Made by a program: the position numbers and the translations under genes. The notes under the pieces are model-generated. The model ran no database searches. It saw only the letters and a program-made list of their open reading frames with translations, and was not told where the DNA came from. From positions 1-12,204 of the forward strand of contig SVSF01000050.1 of the NCBI GenBank assembly GCA_015064425.1: a DNA stretch of 12,204 nucleotides, read 5' to 3'. The stretch comes from Oscillospiraceae bacterium. Its GTDB lineage: Bacteria; Bacillota_A; Clostridia; Oscillospirales; CAG-272. Shown piece by piece: positions 1-6,736 of this stretch (the first letter of the stretch is position 1; each line of letters starts with the position of its first letter).

Positions 1-909
1 CGCTCTGAGTACTGCTCTGTCACCATACTTGTTTCTGAGTTCAGCTACTTCATCTACAACTTTTTTAATATCGGTGCCGCGCAGTACCTCTTTACCGAAA
101 TAAGAAGCTACAGATTTCATTTCTGAAGGAATTGATGCATAGTCTTCGTTGAGAGATGCATGACTTCCGCCGGGATATATGATGCACAGCTTATACTTAG
201 ATCTTAAAAAATCACTTTCAAGTTTTTCGATCAAGGGAGATCCGTCTCTTTCAAAATCAATAGTTATAAGTCCTCCGTATGCACAAGCCATCTGATCCAT
301 AAGACCGCTGGGTTTTCCATAGAAAACATTCTCGGCATACTGTGCTATTTCTGCAATCTTTATGCTCGACACCTTCCCGGCATTAAAAAGATGATTCAGA
401 ATATTTCCAAGCATTACTTCAAAAGCAGCAGACGATGAAAGCCCCGATCCGCTTAATACTTCCGAACTTGTATAAGCATTAAAAGCCGATACCTTATAGC
501 CTTCCTTAACAAAGCCCGCGCAAACGCCTCTTGTCAGCTCATTGGAAGTATAGTATCTCTTCTCTGAAGGAACCAAATCATTCAGATCGACCGAATTTTC
601 CTCATGACCCTTGCTCTTTACCCTTATGGTATTTCCGCTTACGGGAGATGCTACCGCAATAATATCTCTGCTGATAGAGGTAGCAATAACCTTACCCTTG
701 TTATGGTCTGTATGGTTGCCCATAAGTTCACTTCTTCCGCCGACAGAGAAAACCGAAAGGTCTCCGTCTCCGTAAAGCGATAAATATTCATTTATGCATT
801 CTGTATAACGTTCGATTGCAGCATCAACAGCATCTCTGCCATATAACTCCGAAAAGATACCGTTGCATTCACCGTTTTTTATAGCTGAAATAAGATCTTG
901 TGCTTTCAT
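1..909 (-). CDS. galK: Galactokinase-like GHMP kinase (3' end cut by window edge)
   Basis: Predicted to phosphorylate galactose to galactose-1-phosphate in the cytoplasm, the entry step of the Leloir pathway. The frame is open from ATG at 909 to the window edge, 303 residues; galactokinases are usually about 390-430, so roughly 100 C-terminal residues are missing. Visible motifs are the sugar-binding signature GRSELMGNHTDHN (residues 58-70, canonical GRxNLIGEHTDY), the GHMP ATP-binding loop SGSGLSSSAA (153-162), and FYGKPSGLMDQ (196-206), whose D205 matches the catalytic base and R59 the catalytic arginine of characterised galactokinases. A later PGGSHASL stretch fits clostridial members. The start is set by a GGAG (916-919) six bases upstream. 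The stop of the pseudouridine synthase gene lies 15 bp upstream, so the two are co-transcribed. The divergent motif 1 leaves room for another sugar substrate, but galactokinase is the best reading. Confidence 0.82.
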   Translation of the reverse strand, partial: MKAQDLISAIKNGECNGIFSELYGRDAVDAAIERYTECINEYLSLYGDGDLSVFSVGGRSELMGNHTDHNKGKVIATSISRDIIAVASPVSGNTIRVKSKGHEENSVDLNDLVPSEKRYYTSNELTRGVCAGFVKEGYKVSAFNAYTSSEVLSGSGLSSSAAFEVMLGNILNHLFNAGKVSSIKIAEIAQYAENVFYGKPSGLMDQMACAYGGLITIDFERDGSPLIEKLESDFLRSKYKLCIIYPGGSHASLNEDYASIPSEMKSVASYFGKEVLRGTDIKKVVDEVAELRNKYGDRAVLRA

Positions 910-924
910 ATTTTTCTCCATATA

Positions 925-1884
925 TTAAAATTCTTTTAAAAAATATATTTTTGAGTCATCTGCTACAAACTCTCTGCCGTTTAGATATGAAAGAGTGCTT
1001 TGCTTAGTTATTCCATCAAAAGAAAGCTTGTAAGAATAAAGCGCCTGGTATTTATAGCCTCTCTTCTTATCATCACGGTTGACCCCATACTTTCCGTCTC
1101 CCAGAAGCGGGTGTCCAATAAAAGAAAGATGTGCTCTTATCTGATGTGTTCTGCCTGTTATTAATTCGACTTCCAAAAGCGATAAATTGTTCCGTTCTTT
1201 TAAAACTTTATATTTGGTAATTATCTTTTTCGCACCCTTATGCTCTTTTTCACTTGAATAGATCTTTACAGTATTGGAAGCACTGTCTTTAAACAAATAT
1301 CCGTAAAGTGTATCTTCTTTTTTCGAGAAATATCCGTGAGCCGCACACAGATACTTTTTGTTTATATATCGCCCCTTGATTATTTCATTCATATCCCTCA
1401 AAGCTGTCGCGTTCTTTGCAGCTATAACTATACCGCCCGTATTTCTGTCTATTCTGTTACATAAAGCGGGTACAAATGAGTTTTCGCTGTTAGGGTCATA
1501 TTCACCCTTCTGATATAAATACGCCTTTATATGGCCTATAAGAGTATTCACTTCCTCGTCATTATCGGGATGAACGACCATACCGAAATTTTTATTGCAC
1601 AAAATAATATTTTCATCTTCATAAACAATATCAAGGTCTGCCTTAAGTTTCATATATGCATTATCTGCCGAATCTTCCAAAAAAAGATCCTCGGACAAAA
1701 ACATCTGTACAATATCTCCCTCGCAAAGCATAACATCAGCCTCTGTACGTTTTCTGTTGACCTTTATTTTTTTGGTTCTTATCGACTTATAAAGAAGCGA
1801 CATGGGGATAGCTTTTACGGCTTTTTTTACAAACTTGTCGACTCTTTGTCCGGCATCGTTTTTATTTATAATAAACTCGCGCAT
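925..1884 (-). CDS. RluA-family pseudouridine synthase (RluC/RluD type)
   Basis: Isomerises uridine to pseudouridine in RNA, most likely 23S rRNA, although some family members modify tRNA. The protein has 319 residues from the chosen start, typical for RluC/RluD-like enzymes with an N-terminal S4 RNA-binding domain (about residues 8-65, starting near GQRVDKFV). The catalytic motif is NRIDRNTGG with the aspartate at about residue 146; the family consensus is HRLDRxTSG, so an asparagine replaces the usual first histidine. The C-terminal GRTHQIRAHL and HPLLGDGKYG motifs are present. The frame can be extended to GTG at 1905, but ATG at 1884 has a strong GGAGGG six bases upstream, and GTG 1905 would lie at the predicted transcription start. 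It is the first gene of a two-gene operon with the galactokinase. The exact target site cannot be read from sequence. Confidence 0.93.
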   Translation of the reverse strand: MREFIINKNDAGQRVDKFVKKAVKAIPMSLLYKSIRTKKIKVNRKRTEADVMLCEGDIVQMFLSEDLFLEDSADNAYMKLKADLDIVYEDENIILCNKNFGMVVHPDNDEEVNTLIGHIKAYLYQKGEYDPNSENSFVPALCNRIDRNTGGIVIAAKNATALRDMNEIIKGRYINKKYLCAAHGYFSKKEDTLYGYLFKDSASNTVKIYSSEKEHKGAKKIITKYKVLKERNNLSLLEVELITGRTHQIRAHLSFIGHPLLGDGKYGVNRDDKKRGYKYQALYSYKLSFDGITKQSTLSYLNGREFVADDSKIYFLKEF

Positions 1885-1912
1885 AAAGCCCTCCAAATAA
1901 GACACTACAATG

Positions 1913-1941
1913 ATTATATCTCAATTCATATACATTTGCAA
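1913..1941 (-). promoter_or_regulatory. Sigma-A type promoter for the pseudouridine synthase-galactokinase operon
   Basis: Read on the minus strand: -35 TTGCAA (1936-1941), a 17-bp spacer, and a perfect -10 TATAAT (1913-1918). Transcription would begin near 1906, leaving a leader of about 20 bases that contains the GGAGGG ribosome binding site. This geometry supports ATG 1884 as the start. Confidence 0.72.
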
Positions 1942-1954
1942 GAAAAATATCATC

Positions 1955-1983
1955 TTTACTAATTGTATATTTAATGGTAAAAT
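1955..1983 (+). promoter_or_regulatory. Extended -10 promoter for mtaB
   Basis: -35-like TTTACT (1955-1960), a 17-bp spacer, and TAAAAT (1978-1983) preceded by TG one base upstream (TGG, 1975-1977), which makes an extended -10. Transcription would start near 1990, giving a very short leader of about 15 bases before ATG 2005. It is back-to-back with the minus-strand promoter 13 bp away, so the two may compete or be co-regulated. Confidence 0.5.
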
Positions 1984-2004
1984 AGCATTATAAAATGCAA
2001 AGGG

Positions 2005-3315
2005 ATGATACATATAAGCAAAAGCAAAAGAGTCGGTATCTACACATTGGGATGCCGCGTAAGCCAATACGAAAGCGAAGCTATCGCAGAAATTCTCAGA
2101 AGCCGTTCATATGACGTGCTCCCCCCGTCCGAGTTCTGCGATGCCTATATCATAAACACCTGTACAGTAACAGCAGAAAGCAGCAGAAAATCCCGTCAGA
2201 TAATACGGCGTATGGCAAGAACTAATCCAAAGGCATATATCATCGTCATGGGTTGCTATTCTCAGATAGAACCCGATGCTGTAGCAAAAATTGCCGAGGT
2301 GGATATCGTGATCGGCACAAACGGGAAAAAGGATATTCCCGATTTTCTTGACAGACTTTTTGATCAGGGAGAAAAAAAGGATCCAAGCCTTGTAAAAATA
2401 TCTCCGCTCGAAGGAGCTGAATACGAACCTTTAAGTCTCAGTTCCTCGGGAAGATCCAGGGCATTTATAAAGATAGAGGACGGATGCAACGGCAAATGCG
2501 CTTATTGTATAATTCCCAAAGCACGAGGAAAGGCAAGGTCAAAACCATTTGAAGATGTAATAAAAGAAGTTCGTGAAGTAGCATCCAATGGTTATAACGA
2601 GATAGTACTCACGGGTATAGAGACCTCTGCCTATGAATACGGTCTTGCGGATCTTATAAACGAAGCATCAAAGATCGATGGAATAAAAAGGATACGTTTG
2701 GGATCGCTTGATCCTTCATTTACATCTCCTAAATTTATTGATAAGATCAAGAACAATGATAAGATCATGCCGCATTTTCACCTTTCGGTTCAAAGTGGAT
2801 CAAGCACCATTTTAGCGGCAATGCGCAGGCGTTATAATGCGGAAATAGCTTTTAAAAATATCGAATATATCAAAAATGCTATTCCTGACGTAATGTTTTC
2901 AGCAGACTTCATAACAGGTTTTCCGGGAGAGACTGAAGAAAACTTTCTTGAGACGGTCGATTTTGTAAGAAAAGTAGAATTTCTGCACCTTCACGTCTTT
3001 CCCTATTCTGTCCGACCGGATACGGAAGCTGCCGAAATGCCTGACCAGATTCCCGAAAACATAAGAGCTGAACGAGCCAGAAGGCTTATTGCAGTAGGAG
3101 AAGAACTGAAAAAGAAAAAGCTTGAATATATCCTTTCTCAAGGCAGGTCTTATGAAGTTATTATTGAAGACAAAAAAAATGACATAGTAAGCGCTCATCT
3201 ACCTTGCTTTGCCGAAATTCAACTGGAAGATATAGATTACGAGAAAGGTGCATCGGTAGAAGTAACCCCCTACTCCATATCAAACGGCGTACTTTTCGGA
3301 AGACCTGCCGAATAA
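2005..3315 (+). CDS. mtaB: tRNA N6-threonylcarbamoyladenosine-37 methylthiotransferase MtaB
   Basis: A radical SAM enzyme that adds a methylthio group to t6A at position 37 of ANN-decoding tRNAs (ms2t6A). The 436 residues match the usual length of about 430-450. The N-terminal cluster-binding domain has cysteines C17 (TLGCRVSQYE), C53 (NTCTVT) and C84 (MGCYSQ). The radical SAM CxxxCxxC is C161, C165, C168 in DGCNGKCAYCIIPKARG. The C-terminal region from about residue 375 fits a TRAM RNA-binding domain. The GCRVxQYE wording favours MtaB over MiaB (GCQMN). ATG 2005 is the only canonical start in frame after the TAA at 1978-1980, yet the Shine-Dalgarno-like AAAGGG (1999-2004) abuts it with no spacer, which is unusual. 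It is the only plus-strand gene in the window and is transcribed alone. Confidence 0.95.
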   Translation: MIHISKSKRVGIYTLGCRVSQYESEAIAEILRSRSYDVLPPSEFCDAYIINTCTVTAESSRKSRQIIRRMARTNPKAYIIVMGCYSQIEPDAVAKIAEVDIVIGTNGKKDIPDFLDRLFDQGEKKDPSLVKISPLEGAEYEPLSLSSSGRSRAFIKIEDGCNGKCAYCIIPKARGKARSKPFEDVIKEVREVASNGYNEIVLTGIETSAYEYGLADLINEASKIDGIKRIRLGSLDPSFTSPKFIDKIKNNDKIMPHFHLSVQSGSSTILAAMRRRYNAEIAFKNIEYIKNAIPDVMFSADFITGFPGETEENFLETVDFVRKVEFLHLHVFPYSVRPDTEAAEMPDQIPENIRAERARRLIAVGEELKKKKLEYILSQGRSYEVIIEDKKNDIVSAHLPCFAEIQLEDIDYEKGASVEVTPYSISNGVLFGRPAE

Positions 3316-3356
3316 AAAAATATAGAAAAGAGCATTTTCGTTGAAAATGCTCTTTT
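3314..3356. terminator. Bidirectional intrinsic terminator between mtaB and GH36 paralogue A
   Basis: A perfect 14-bp inverted repeat, arms 3326-3339 and 3343-3356, loop GTT. On the plus strand the hairpin ends in TTTT. On the minus strand it is followed by a seven-T run (complement of 3314-3320). It lies between the mtaB stop (3313-3315) and the paralogue A stop (3400-3402), so it can serve both convergent genes. Confidence 0.85.
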
Positions 3357-3399
3357 GTCATATTATACATTATTTTTATATCCAAAATTATGTAATTGA

Positions 3400-6300
3400 T
3401 TACCAAAGCTTTTCTATATTTTCTGTAGGCTCAACTCCGCCTCTGTAAGCACCCGGAATTTCAAAGTAAAATCTGGTATGGAAATAGTTGTTTAAATCTC
3501 CGTTTATCAATTCCCAGCGGTCAGATACTCCGATAGAACTGAGATTAGATGCATTCTTAAACATCATATAATACTTTCCACCTTTTTCAGTAAGATAAAT
3601 AGAAAGCGCGCCCGATGCATTCAATTCACTCAGCAGTAAATTTTTGTATCCGAGATCTCCATCCTCATTGTGATAATTGGAATCATGTGCAACCTTAAAA
3701 TAAAGTGATGAGTAATCAAGCTCAAACCAGTTGTATTTGTTTTCATTCAAAGCCTTGTCCGTAACTTTAAGCTTTTTATAAAACTCCTCAGTCAAACGGT
3801 ATACGGTATTATTCTTTTTATCGGCAAAAACGAACTGGATATCTCGTAAGCCTTGGTAGTTATCATTTTCGCAAACGACGAAATCAAATCCATTGGACTT
3901 TACTCTTTTCTGTCCTTCTACAAATAAATATCTCGTTCCGGATTTCCACGATCCGTCCGAATCTCCAAAACCAAAACTGTTGTCAAGCCACAAGAAGTAA
4001 CATCCGTCTATTTCCTTTACATATGCTCTGAGATCAAACGTATTTTTCCACGTAGAATGGGAAAGTGGATAATGTTCTCCTCCTTCAAAAACAATATACA
4101 TTCTGTCAGAATTTACCCAATTCCAACCATCAGAAGTAACTTCTCCTGTAAGCACTACGTTATCGTAAATCGTCTTACCTATAGCATAAATACCGCCGGA
4201 GGTGTTGTGGTCGGGAGAAATAAACAAAACGTCCTTTTCGCCTATTTTCTCTTTTTTATAAAGGTCAACAAGCTCTTTTTCGTCGTTTCTCTGTGTGGGA
4301 AGATTGTTAAGATCAAAGTCACTCTTTCCTTCAAGGAACTTATCTTTGTCAAAAGGAGTTACTTCATCATCAGTTTCTTCATACCATACAACAACAGCAG
4401 CAGGCTTGAATACGTCGTATGCTACTACAAATCCCTCACTCATAAGTTCTGCACCTGTCATAACACGTACAGAATCCGCATTGTCCTCATCCCATACCTT
4501 ATAGTTCTTCTCAGGATCAAGATCTCTTGCAATAAAGCTAAAGATTCCGCCCATTCTGAGGTATCCTATCATCATTCCTTCGCCGTTTTCGCGATCATTA
4601 AACTGCATTGCAAGCTTTGCGGAGGAATCCAAGGAATATTCGGTAAGCTGATAGTAATCGTTGTACATATACTTATGTAATGACTGCCATTCATCAAGTG
4701 CACTTTCAAGAAGTTCAAGATCAGCACCGGGTTCAATACCGCCAACGCCTATACTGAGAGTGAGACGGGAACGTATGTCATAAGTACTTGTCATATCAAG
4801 GAATCCTGTTCCCGTAAAAGGTATCCAGGACAATGAGCCAAAATTCTGTCCCTGCTGAGAAATAACGTCATCCCAATAGTCAGACTTTGTATGAGCAAAA
4901 GAGAAACGTAAAGTTTCAAGATCCAGTCTTCTTCCACCGCTTGCACATGCATCGAAAACAAGTCCGGGATTAGCCTCGGAAATTGCGGTCCACGCCTTAA
5001 CATATCCCTCGCATGACTTTATCTGTGTTATACCAACTCTGGGAATACCGTATGTTTCTCTTTCATATACGTCATATGCATCCCAATAAGGACTGCTGTT
5101 GGTATTGAAGTCCTGACGATATACGGAAAGTCCGTAAGTCTTTACGGTGTCGTTAATGAGATCAACAACATAGTCTACCGTTTCCTGCTTACCGTAATTG
5201 ATAAGGCTTACGCCGGGATTATGACCGGAAGTTCTGCATTCCTCATAAGTCATATATCTGCCGTCAGGTCCGAGATATATCATATTATCGCCAAGAATTA
5301 TTGACTGGGGTGTTCCATAATATACGCGCTCCGGTTCAAGCCAGAAGCAAAGCTTCATACCTGCATTTCTACATGCTTCACTCACGCGCTTCAAACCGTC
5401 TCCGCTATATTGATCGGCAGGAGACCAGTCTCCGGTGTAATACCATCCGTTACCATGCTCTTCATACCAAGGAGCGTCATATTCAACAACGCAATTGAAC
5501 TTTTCCGGTAAATCAGTCTCACCGAAAAGTGTTATGCCGTTAATATCAGTCTCGGTTCCGGGGAACCCTGAACATACAAACACATTTTCAATATAGTCAC
5601 GCCGGCCCGTATATCTCATAAGATTATGCTCAAATATCCATCTTCTCCAGATATTCTGACCGTACTGCCAATCTCCGTTCTTATAGAAAAGAAGTACCAT
5701 TCCGGGAAGCTTAAGGTCTTCTCCCGGAAGCATCTGAAAATCAGATTTATCAGTACCGCTCTTTAAAATGGCTTTCTCATTTTCGATCGTAAGTTTCGTT
5801 CTCCAGCTTCCTTGCCAGTTAAGAACCGCGATCGTTCCGTTGGACAATTCGGGATTTTCAAAATTAAAATAGGGCATATATCCCTGTGTGGGAAGACCGC
5901 CTCCGGTAGAAATATCAAAAACATCTTCAGATGTAACTACGGTAGTGTGAGGAGCATAGCCTGTTGTTTTGAATTCTCCTCCTTCTGTGTAGTGTGCAAC
6001 AATATCTTCTCCGCAATCCGAAACAGATGCATTTATGGAATAAAGAGCCGTTATTCGTTCAGAATTCTCATCCGATTCGTTTATTAATCGCATATCATAT
6101 TCGACTACAGGGTAGTCATCGTACGATGTAAGTGTAAGTACTATCTTCAGCTTTTCGCTTTCACAAGTATAAGTTATATCAACACATTTTCGTTCTACAG
6201 GAGTATCACTTGCCGCAAAATCGGTGTGTATCTTCTCCTCTCCGATATTCTTAACCCAAATAAGCTCAGAAGATGTTAAGTCGCCGCAATAAAAGAACGC

Positions 6301-6483
6301 CGGCGGAACATCAGTCCCATTAATATTTTCGTTTAGCCATTTCTCCATTGCTTCATAGTCGGAATATGACGAAAGATAGGAATTACTTATCTTTTCATCT
6401 TCTTCAGTCTTTCCGCATGCAAAAAGAGAAACAACAGTCAACAGCGCCAAAACAAGCGCTATACCGCGAATGAAGTTTTTCAT
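3400..6483 (-). CDS. Paralogue A: membrane-anchored GH36-like alpha-galactosidase lipoprotein
   Basis: Predicted extracellular glycosidase, 1027 residues, probably acting on alpha-galactosides. A hydrophobic signal peptide ends in the lipobox LFAC with C23 as the lipidation site, followed by an acidic linker. About residues 55-285 form a beta-sandwich-like N-terminal domain, and 297-620 a GH36-like barrel. Barrel landmarks are WLEPER (381-386, GH36 WFEPE), YRQDFN with candidate nucleophile D458, and CASGGRR then HTKSDYWD with candidate acid/base D535, which correspond to KWDMN and SGGGRFD...SDxTD in known GH36 enzymes. A beta domain follows to about 700. Residues about 740-1027 are an extra region I cannot assign, including WLDNSFGFGDSDGSW (832-846). 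ATG 6483 has a GGAGGAAG ribosome binding site. It has its own promoter. Distance from characterised GH36 leaves the substrate open; A differs from B and C at DAPWY (others DAGWY). Confidence 0.85.
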   Translation of the reverse strand: MKNFIRGIALVLALLTVVSLFACGKTEEDEKISNSYLSSYSDYEAMEKWLNENINGTDVPPAFFYCGDLTSSELIWVKNIGEEKIHTDFAASDTPVERKCVDITYTCESEKLKIVLTLTSYDDYPVVEYDMRLINESDENSERITALYSINASVSDCGEDIVAHYTEGGEFKTTGYAPHTTVVTSEDVFDISTGGGLPTQGYMPYFNFENPELSNGTIAVLNWQGSWRTKLTIENEKAILKSGTDKSDFQMLPGEDLKLPGMVLLFYKNGDWQYGQNIWRRWIFEHNLMRYTGRRDYIENVFVCSGFPGTETDINGITLFGETDLPEKFNCVVEYDAPWYEEHGNGWYYTGDWSPADQYSGDGLKRVSEACRNAGMKLCFWLEPERVYYGTPQSIILGDNMIYLGPDGRYMTYEECRTSGHNPGVSLINYGKQETVDYVVDLINDTVKTYGLSVYRQDFNTNSSPYWDAYDVYERETYGIPRVGITQIKSCEGYVKAWTAISEANPGLVFDACASGGRRLDLETLRFSFAHTKSDYWDDVISQQGQNFGSLSWIPFTGTGFLDMTSTYDIRSRLTLSIGVGGIEPGADLELLESALDEWQSLHKYMYNDYYQLTEYSLDSSAKLAMQFNDRENGEGMMIGYLRMGGIFSFIARDLDPEKNYKVWDEDNADSVRVMTGAELMSEGFVVAYDVFKPAAVVVWYEETDDEVTPFDKDKFLEGKSDFDLNNLPTQRNDEKELVDLYKKEKIGEKDVLFISPDHNTSGGIYAIGKTIYDNVVLTGEVTSDGWNWVNSDRMYIVFEGGEHYPLSHSTWKNTFDLRAYVKEIDGCYFLWLDNSFGFGDSDGSWKSGTRYLFVEGQKRVKSNGFDFVVCENDNYQGLRDIQFVFADKKNNTVYRLTEEFYKKLKVTDKALNENKYNWFELDYSSLYFKVAHDSNYHNEDGDLGYKNLLLSELNASGALSIYLTEKGGKYYMMFKNASNLSSIGVSDRWELINGDLNNYFHTRFYFEIPGAYRGGVEPTENIEKLW
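5614..5724. repeat. Near-identical 111-bp segment shared with paralogue B (copy in A)
   Basis: Matches 8957-9066 with 108 identical positions, one single-base gap and two substitutions, both of which change the amino acid (Glu/Asp and Met/Ile). It encodes the end of the N-terminal domain, from about LPGMVLLFYKNG to EHNLMR. Identity falls sharply just outside both ends. Confidence 0.85.
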
Positions 6484-6511
6484 TTACTTCCTCCAAAATA
6501 ATTTGTTTAGG

Positions 6512-6603
6512 TTGCTTGGATATCAACCTTCCTAATACTATTATATACTAAAATAAAAAACAAATCAACAAACGGCAAAATTCATATTATAATATCCAAG
6601 CAA
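6512..6603. repeat. 12-bp inverted repeat flanking the paralogue A promoter (candidate operator pair)
   Basis: TTGCTTGGATAT at 6512-6523 and its exact reverse complement ATATCCAAGCAA at 6592-6603, with 68 bp between them. The predicted promoter (6540-6568) lies inside. The right copy is upstream of the -35 and the left copy is in the 5' leader between the predicted transcription start and the ribosome binding site. Such placement suits repressor binding with or without looping, but no regulator is visible in the window. The left copy also lies within a small GGTTG...CAACC hairpin (6510-6528). Confidence 0.55.
6540..6568 (-). promoter_or_regulatory. Sigma-A type promoter for paralogue A
   Basis: On the minus strand: -35 TTGATT (6563-6568), a 17-bp spacer, and a perfect -10 TATAAT (6540-6545). 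Transcription would start near 6533, about 50 bases before the ATG, with GGAGGAAG just before the start codon. Confidence 0.7.
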
Positions 6604-6650
6604 AGTGAGTAATTCAAGGCAAAAGGCCGGAATATGTGTGATTCTAAAGT

Positions 6651-6689
6651 AAAAAAAGTAATAAAACAATATTTTCTCGTATTGTTTTA
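6651..6689 (-). terminator. Second (distal) terminator downstream of paralogue B
   Basis: A perfect 9-bp stem, TAAAACAAT (6662-6670) with ATTGTTTTA (6681-6689), and a 10-base loop. On the minus strand it is followed after four bases by seven Ts (complement of 6651-6657). The stem is A/T rich and weaker than the proximal hairpin; together they look like tandem terminators isolating B from A. Confidence 0.55.
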
Positions 6690-6692
6690 CAC

Positions 6693-6718
6693 AAAAAGAG
6701 CCCGAGATATCTCTGGCT
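6693..6718 (-). terminator. Proximal intrinsic terminator of paralogue B
   Basis: On the minus strand, AGCC-A-GAGAT pairs with ATCTC-G-GGCT (6699-6718, one internal A/G mismatch), then a run of five Ts (complement of 6693-6697). It lies 19 bases past the tandem stop codons of B. The sequence is nearly the same as the terminator of paralogue C. Confidence 0.75.
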
Positions 6719-6736
6719 ACTTTTCAGTTTTATTTA

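Noticed and set aside
1885..1905. Longer pseudouridine synthase starting at GTG 1905
   Set aside because: ATG 1884 has a strong GGAGGG at ideal spacing, and GTG 1905 falls at the predicted transcription start of the TATAAT promoter.
1531..1962. Plus-strand open frame of 143 codons over the pseudouridine synthase
   Set aside because: Antisense to a clear family member, low-complexity F/I/Y-rich translation, no ribosome binding site; it also runs across the divergent promoters.
4057..4680. Plus-strand open frame of 207 codons inside paralogue A
   Set aside because: A shadow frame opposite the conserved GH36 protein, with no recognisable domain; other antisense frames inside A, B and C were rejected for the same reason.
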